Assembly (NCBI RefSeq): GCF_036116635.1
Contig: NZ_CP107995.1
Location: 4,774,001 to 4,838,000, forward strand
Source: Amycolatopsis sp. NBC_00345
GTDB lineage: Bacteria; Actinomycetota; Actinomycetes; Mycobacteriales; Pseudonocardiaceae
Length of the DNA: 64,000 bases
Reading direction: 5' to 3'
A program made the position numbers and the translations under genes. Below, in pieces: positions 60,060 through 64,000 of the stretch. Below the pieces are notes generated by a model, which was not told the DNA's origin, made no database searches, and worked only from the letters and a program-made list of their open reading frames with translations. Every line of letters starts with the position of its first letter. Positions within the stretch are counted from its first letter, which is position 1.

Positions 60060-60872
60060 ATGACCCACGACTTGAGCTTCGAGATCCTCGGCCCGACCCG
60101 CCTCGTCGTCGACGGCCGCCCCCAGGCGATCCGGTCGCGGAACCTGTCGGTCATCCTGACCACCCTGCTGGTCCGGAGTGGCCGCGTGGTCAGCGTCGAG
60201 GAGCTGATCGGCGAGGTGTGGCACCAGCCGCCACGGCGGGCCCGGGAAGCCATCTACGTCTACATCTCCAGGCTGCGGGACCAGATCGGGAACGGGGTCG
60301 TCGACAGCCAGTTCCCCGGCTACACCCTGCCGGTCCGCGGTCAGCAGCTGGACGTGCAGCTGTTCGGCCGGTATCGGGCCGACGGCCATCTCAGCATGGC
60401 CAACGGTGATCACGAGGGGGCGGCGCGGGCATGGCGTGGCGCGCTCGCCCTGCACCGGGGCAGCCTGGTCGGGGGCGTGTACCCGGGGCCGATCCTCAGC
60501 TCGTTCGATTCCTGGCTGCGGCAGTCGCGCACCGAATGCGTGGAACTCGCCGCGTGGGCACAGCTCAGCGCCGGCCTGCACCACGAGGCCATCGGCTTCC
60601 TCACCCAGCAGCTGCCGCAGGATCCGCTCAACGAGATCCTGCACCAGCAGCTGATGCTGGCGCTCCTCCTGGCTCGTCATCGCGCCCAGGCGCTGCGGGT
60701 GTTCGGCAACGCCTGCCGGGCGTTCTCGGACCGGCTCGGCCTGGAGCCCGGCGGCGACCTGGTGAAGGTGCACGACATCGTGCGGTCCGACGACGTCGGC
60801 CGGGCCAAGCGGGCCATCTCGAGCGCCGTCGCCTCGCGGCTGAGCTCGCACCGGTCGCCGCTGGCGTCCTGA
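60060..60872 (+). CDS. Short SARP regulator
   Basis: A 270-residue SARP with only the DNA-binding and BTAD parts. LSFEILGPTRLVVDGRPQAI, LLVRSGRVVSVEELIGEVWH and AIYVYISRLRDQIG make the winged helix. The BTAD segment runs about residues 98-245 (AWRGALALHRGSLVGG, PLNEILHQQLMLALLLARHR, LGLEPGGDLVKVHDIV). This matches ActII-ORF4/DnrI-type pathway activators. It starts 8 bp after a good ribosome site and ends in repeat family A. It probably controls the neighbouring biosynthetic genes. Confidence 0.92.
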   Translation: MTHDLSFEILGPTRLVVDGRPQAIRSRNLSVILTTLLVRSGRVVSVEELIGEVWHQPPRRAREAIYVYISRLRDQIGNGVVDSQFPGYTLPVRGQQLDVQLFGRYRADGHLSMANGDHEGAARAWRGALALHRGSLVGGVYPGPILSSFDSWLRQSRTECVELAAWAQLSAGLHHEAIGFLTQQLPQDPLNEILHQQLMLALLLARHRAQALRVFGNACRAFSDRLGLEPGGDLVKVHDIVRSDDVGRAKRAISSAVASRLSSHRSPLAS

Positions 60873-60886
60873 CCTCGGCCCCAGGG

Positions 60887-60932
60887 CTCGTGAGTGGCGA
60901 TGACGGTTCTAACCGTCATCGCCACTCACGAG
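60887..60932. repeat. 46-bp palindromic repeat, family A, copy 3
   Basis: Perfect or nearly perfect inverted repeat (CTCGTGAGTGGCGATGACGG and its complement). It lies between convergent short SARP and UDP-sugar dehydrogenase genes. It overlaps the last 7 bp of the dehydrogenase gene, providing its TGA stop. Confidence 0.92.
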
Positions 60933-62227
60933 CTTTCCGGCCGGACGGTGAGGCGCCCGACGCTCATATACGTGAACCCGTGCCGTGCCTGTTCCGCCGG
61001 GTCGAGCAGGTTGCGCCCGTCGAACAGCAGCGGGTCGCCCATCACCTCGGCGGCCTTGCCCCAGTCCACGTCCTTGAGCTCGGGCCACTCCGTGACGAGC
61101 ACCGCGGCGTCGCAGTCGGCGACCGCCGCCAGCACGCTGTCCTTGCGGGCCACGAGGTCCCACGGGTGACCGGTCAGCTGGGGCGCCAGCGGATCCCATC
61201 CGGTGACCGTGGCCCCCTCGGCCAGCAGCCGGGCCGCGATGACCGCGCTGGGCGCCTGCCGCATGTCGTCGGTGCCCGGCTTGAACGTCAGCCCGAGCAG
61301 CGCGACCCGGCGTCCGCGCAGACCGCCGAGCTGGGACTTCAGCCGCGCGACGGCCCGCCGGGCCTGGAGGTCGTTGCTCTCGATGACGGCGCCGAGCAGC
61401 GGTAGCGGCAGCCCGCAGTTGGAGGCGGTCGCCCGCAGCGCCCGAGCGTCCTTGGGGAAACAGGATCCGCCGTAGCCGACACCGGCCCGCAGGAAGTGCG
61501 GGCCCAGCCGGCGGTCCAGGCCGACGACCACCGCCACCTCCTCGACGTCGGCACCGGTCGCCTCGCACACCGCGGCGATCTCGTTGATGAACGTGATCTT
61601 GGTGGCGAGCAGGGCGTTCGCCGCCGTCTTGGCCATTTCCGCGGAAGCCACCGACACCGTCCACACCGGACCGTCGATGCCCCGGTGCAGTTCGGCGACC
61701 AGATCGGACACGGCCGGGTCGTCCGCGCCGACGACGATGCGGTCCGGCTTCAGGAAGTCCCGGACCGCCGTGCCCTCGGCGGTGAACTCGGGGTTGGACG
61801 CGTACCCGACGTGGGCCAGGCCTGCGGCGTCCAGTGCGCTGCGCACCTGGTCGCCGGTCCCCACCGGCACGGTCGACTTCATGACCAAGGTGGTGAGGCG
61901 AGGTGCTCCTCGCAAATCCTCGACGACGGACCAGATCCGGGACAGGTCGGCGTCGCCGGACGACGTGGGCGGCGTGTCCACGCAGATGAAGGCCACCTCG
62001 GCCTCCCGCAGCGCCTCACCGGCGTCGAGGGTGAACCGGAGCCGCTCCCGGTTCTCGGCGATCAGCTCCCCCAGGCCCGGCTCGTAGATCGGCACCTCGC
62101 CGCGGCGCAGGGCGTCGACGCGCCGCGGCTGGATGTCCCGCACGGTGACCCGGTGTCCCAGCTGCGCCAGGCAGGCCCCGGTGACCAGGCCGATGTAGCC
62201 GGCCCCGAATACCGCGATGTTGTGCAT
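60926..62227 (-). CDS. UDP-glucose 6-dehydrogenase family protein
   Basis: A 433-residue enzyme with NAD-binding GAGYIGLVTGACLAQLGH, VDTPP, STVPVGTG, NPEFTAEGTAVRDFL, the Lys of AEMAKTAANALLATKI, and the catalytic Cys in GYGGSCFPKD. LGLTFKPGTDDMRQAPS is in the C-terminal domain. It oxidises UDP-glucose or a related UDP/GDP-sugar to the uronate. It follows the ATP-grasp gene with a 73-bp gap and probably shares its transcript. In this context it may supply a sugar acid to a natural product or to a glycan. Confidence 0.93.
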   Translation of the reverse strand: MHNIAVFGAGYIGLVTGACLAQLGHRVTVRDIQPRRVDALRRGEVPIYEPGLGELIAENRERLRFTLDAGEALREAEVAFICVDTPPTSSGDADLSRIWSVVEDLRGAPRLTTLVMKSTVPVGTGDQVRSALDAAGLAHVGYASNPEFTAEGTAVRDFLKPDRIVVGADDPAVSDLVAELHRGIDGPVWTVSVASAEMAKTAANALLATKITFINEIAAVCEATGADVEEVAVVVGLDRRLGPHFLRAGVGYGGSCFPKDARALRATASNCGLPLPLLGAVIESNDLQARRAVARLKSQLGGLRGRRVALLGLTFKPGTDDMRQAPSAVIAARLLAEGATVTGWDPLAPQLTGHPWDLVARKDSVLAAVADCDAAVLVTEWPELKDVDWGKAAEVMGDPLLFDGRNLLDPAEQARHGFTYMSVGRLTVRPESS

Positions 62228-62300
62228 GCGTCCCTCTTCTTCCTTCCAGTGCGTCCCCAGGCGCGGGCGCACACCAGCCGTGGCGAGGAGCACCGCGGGC

Positions 62301-63545
62301 TCAGGCGAACGGACCCTCGACGGTGAGCCGGCGGCCGGCCTCGGCCAGCCGCTCGCGGGCTTCGCCGGCGTGCGTTCCGACGACGATCACCCAGCCGGCG
62401 CGGCCCCAGAAGTCGATCGGCGGGGGCGTGATCACCGTGCCCTTGGGCCGGAGCTCCCCGACCTCGTGGACCCACGGCTGGGCCCGGAGGTCGGGTGCCT
62501 CGGCCAGCCCCTCGAACACTTGACGGCGCTCGGAGTAGATGAACTTCAGGCCGGCGGCCCGATTCGGCACGATCTCCGCCTCCAGCGGCTCGCCGAGGGC
62601 CGCGGACACCAGCAGCGAACCGATGCTCAGGCCGAAGGCCAGGTGGACCATCTTGGACAGCAGGTCCCCGCCGGGGCGGCCGTTGAGCTCGATGATGCGC
62701 GGTCCCTTGGACGTCATCTTGACCTCGACGTGGGCCAGCGTCCGATCGATCCCGGCGGCCAGCACGGCGGCGCAGGCCAGTGCGAAGCCCTCGGCGAGCG
62801 GCTCGATGTCGAGCGCGCCCTCGCCGCACACGTAGCCCACCTCGATCGGGTGCGGGTCGAAGTCGAAGGACTTGGGGCACCAGTAGAGGACCTCGGCCCG
62901 CCCGCCGCTGCTCCACACGTCGACGTCGAACTCCACACCGTCCAGGTATTCCTCGACGAGCAGGCCGTCGCTGGCCATGCCCTTCTTGTCGATGTCGGCG
63001 GCGACCTGGAAGAACCGGGCGAAGTCGTCGGCGCTGTCGATCCTGGCGACGCCCGCGCTGCCGGACAGCCCGCGTGGCTTGATGATGACCGGATAGCCGA
63101 TCTCCGCGGCGACCTTCATGCCCTCCTCGAGCTCGTGCACGAGCACGGACGTGGTCGGTGAGAGGTCGGCGAGCAGCTCACGCTGGCGCTTCTTGTCCCG
63201 GGTGATCTCCGCCGCCTCGACCGGCAGGCCGGGAAGCCCCAGCGCCTCGGCGAGCTGGGCGGCCAGCAGGACGTCCGGCTCGTTGTAGGTGATGACGGCC
63301 CGCACGTCGTGGCGCTCGACCAGGCGGCGCGCTTGCTCCAGCGGGAACGGGTGCTCATCCCGGTCGTAGGTCTCGAAGTCCTTCAGCCACGGCTTCTGCC
63401 AGGTCGGCTCCGCGGCGTCCAGCAGGACCACGTCGGCCGCGGTGCCCAGGTGGGAAAGCAGGTGTTCGTGGCCGATCTGGTAACCGGAGCCGACCAGCAG
63501 CAAGGTTGACGGTGAGGCCGGACGGGCCGGCAGCGGAAGTTCCAT
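62301..63545 (-). CDS. ATP-grasp ligase (carboxylate-amine ligase family)
   Basis: A 414-residue protein with an N-terminal pre-ATP-grasp part (TLLLVGSGYQIGHEHLLSHL). The ATP loop is YPVIIKPRGLSGSAGVARI, then LVEEYLDGVEFDVDVW. The Mg-binding end IIELNGRPGGDLLSKMV is intact. The family joins a carboxylate and an amine, as in dipeptide or carnosine-like ligases. The C-terminal part (EVGELRPKGTVITPPP) is typical for natural-product ligases. GAGGAG before the ATG. It lies 11 bp after the MFS gene, so the operon is MFS - ligase - dehydrogenase. Confidence 0.9.
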   Translation of the reverse strand: MELPLPARPASPSTLLLVGSGYQIGHEHLLSHLGTAADVVLLDAAEPTWQKPWLKDFETYDRDEHPFPLEQARRLVERHDVRAVITYNEPDVLLAAQLAEALGLPGLPVEAAEITRDKKRQRELLADLSPTTSVLVHELEEGMKVAAEIGYPVIIKPRGLSGSAGVARIDSADDFARFFQVAADIDKKGMASDGLLVEEYLDGVEFDVDVWSSGGRAEVLYWCPKSFDFDPHPIEVGYVCGEGALDIEPLAEGFALACAAVLAAGIDRTLAHVEVKMTSKGPRIIELNGRPGGDLLSKMVHLAFGLSIGSLLVSAALGEPLEAEIVPNRAAGLKFIYSERRQVFEGLAEAPDLRAQPWVHEVGELRPKGTVITPPPIDFWGRAGWVIVVGTHAGEARERLAEAGRRLTVEGPFA

Positions 63546-63556
63546 GTGCTGACTCC

Positions 63557-64000
63557 TCAGTGCGAAGTGGAGGCGGTTTCCCGACGCCGTGCCGTGCGGC
63601 GCCGGAAGAAGAGCAGGGCGTACAGGGCCAGGCCGAAGCCTGCGAGCTGGAGCACGAAGTAGGCCCCGACACCGGCCGCCTCGACGACCGGCAGCAGGAT
63701 CAGCGGCGCCAGGAACGCGCCCATGCCGTGCGCCAGCGACGTGGCCGCGGCGTAGGACTCCAGCGAGTCCGGCGGGGCCGTCCTGGTCACGAGCGGCTGC
63801 ACGCTGGGGGCGATCAGGCACTCGCCCACGGCGAACAGGACCCCGAAAGCGGCTCCCAGCAACACTTTCGGCAGCGATCCGGACATCAGCAGGGCGCAGC
63901 CGAGCACGGCCAGCGCGGCCGTCCACGACACGATCGCGGTGACCAGTGCCCCGATGTAGCCGATTCGCTCGACCACGCGGAGTGCCACGCCCTGCAGGAC
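63557..64000 (-). CDS. MFS transporter, C-terminal part (5' end outside window)
   Basis: 147 residues of a membrane protein with about four TM segments (LVTAIVSWTAALAVLGCALL, VLLGAAFGVLFAVGECLIAP, GAFLAPLILLPVVEAAGVGA, VLQLAGFGLALYALLFF) and a basic cytoplasmic tail (RRRTARRRETASTSH). SLAHGMGAFLAPL is an MFS TM11-like stretch. The frame runs out of the right edge. It precedes the ATP-grasp gene by 11 bp and is a likely exporter of its product. Confidence 0.82.
   Translation of the reverse strand, partial: VLQGVALRVVERIGYIGALVTAIVSWTAALAVLGCALLMSGSLPKVLLGAAFGVLFAVGECLIAPSVQPLVTRTAPPDSLESYAAATSLAHGMGAFLAPLILLPVVEAAGVGAYFVLQLAGFGLALYALLFFRRRTARRRETASTSH

Overview
The window is high-GC actinobacterial DNA, most like the Pseudonocardiaceae and probably Amycolatopsis or a close relative. 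Pointers are the very strong G/C preference at third codon positions, frequent GTG starts, a WhiB protein, SARP regulators, a DprE2-like cell-wall reductase, an LCP ligase, SigC-, SigD- and SigG-like sigma factors, and dense TetR/LysR/MarR regulation. No rRNA, tRNA, CRISPR array, replication origin or intact insertion sequence was seen. The assignment comes from protein families and base composition, not from a search.

Region by region. (1) 1-7.2 kb: HxlR and TetR regulators, then a tightly overlapped catabolic operon: a two-module Lrp regulator, a NodB-fold deacetylase/amidase, an MHS-type permease, an SDR dehydrogenase, a PanE-like reductase and an M20 metallopeptidase. (2) 7.2-11.2 kb: a secreted protein and a lipoprotein ahead of an OmpR-type two-component system; a SnoaL-like protein divergent from its TetR regulator. 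(3) 11.4-17.4 kb: a LysR gene and a short-chain acyl-CoA operon (type III CoA-transferase, enoyl-CoA hydratase, acetoacetate decarboxylase, 3-hydroxyacyl-CoA dehydrogenase, acyl-CoA dehydrogenase). (4) 17.4-32.5 kb: envelope and regulatory genes: LCP ligase, DprE2, TetR plus DHA2 exporter, SigG-like sigma, WhiB, a protein that fuses two ECF sigma factors, LysR plus SBF-like transporter, MarR, an alr-ddl pair, and two TetR genes with clear palindromic operators. (5) 32.7-53.7 kb: an accessory region. It holds a decayed VOC gene, two sets of copper-handling envelope genes (YcnI, PepSY-TM, CopC-CopD), SigC with its zinc anti-sigma factor, an NsrR-like Fe-S regulator, a large secreted histidine-bearing beta-propeller, an Fe-S flavin reductase, three degenerate IS630-transposase-derived helix-turn-helix proteins, and secreted proline-rich proteins. 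(6) 53.8-64 kb: the edge of what looks like a biosynthetic gene cluster: a LuxR-type protein, a large AfsR-like SARP, a degenerate ATP-grasp protein, a small membrane peptide, a short SARP, and a minus-strand operon of MFS transporter, ATP-grasp ligase and UDP-sugar dehydrogenase that runs off the right end.

The most unusual observations are these. Three domesticated IS630-like proteins sit among two paralogous secreted, C-terminally anchored proteins, and one pair is joined by an ATGA overlap. An uninterrupted ECF-ECF (SigD-type) sigma fusion carries an internal ribosome binding site. Several enzyme relatives lack key residues: a nitrilase without its cysteine, an ATP-grasp protein without its metal-binding residues, and CopC and YcnI domains without their copper histidines. 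Three families of intergenic palindromes recur with constant length.
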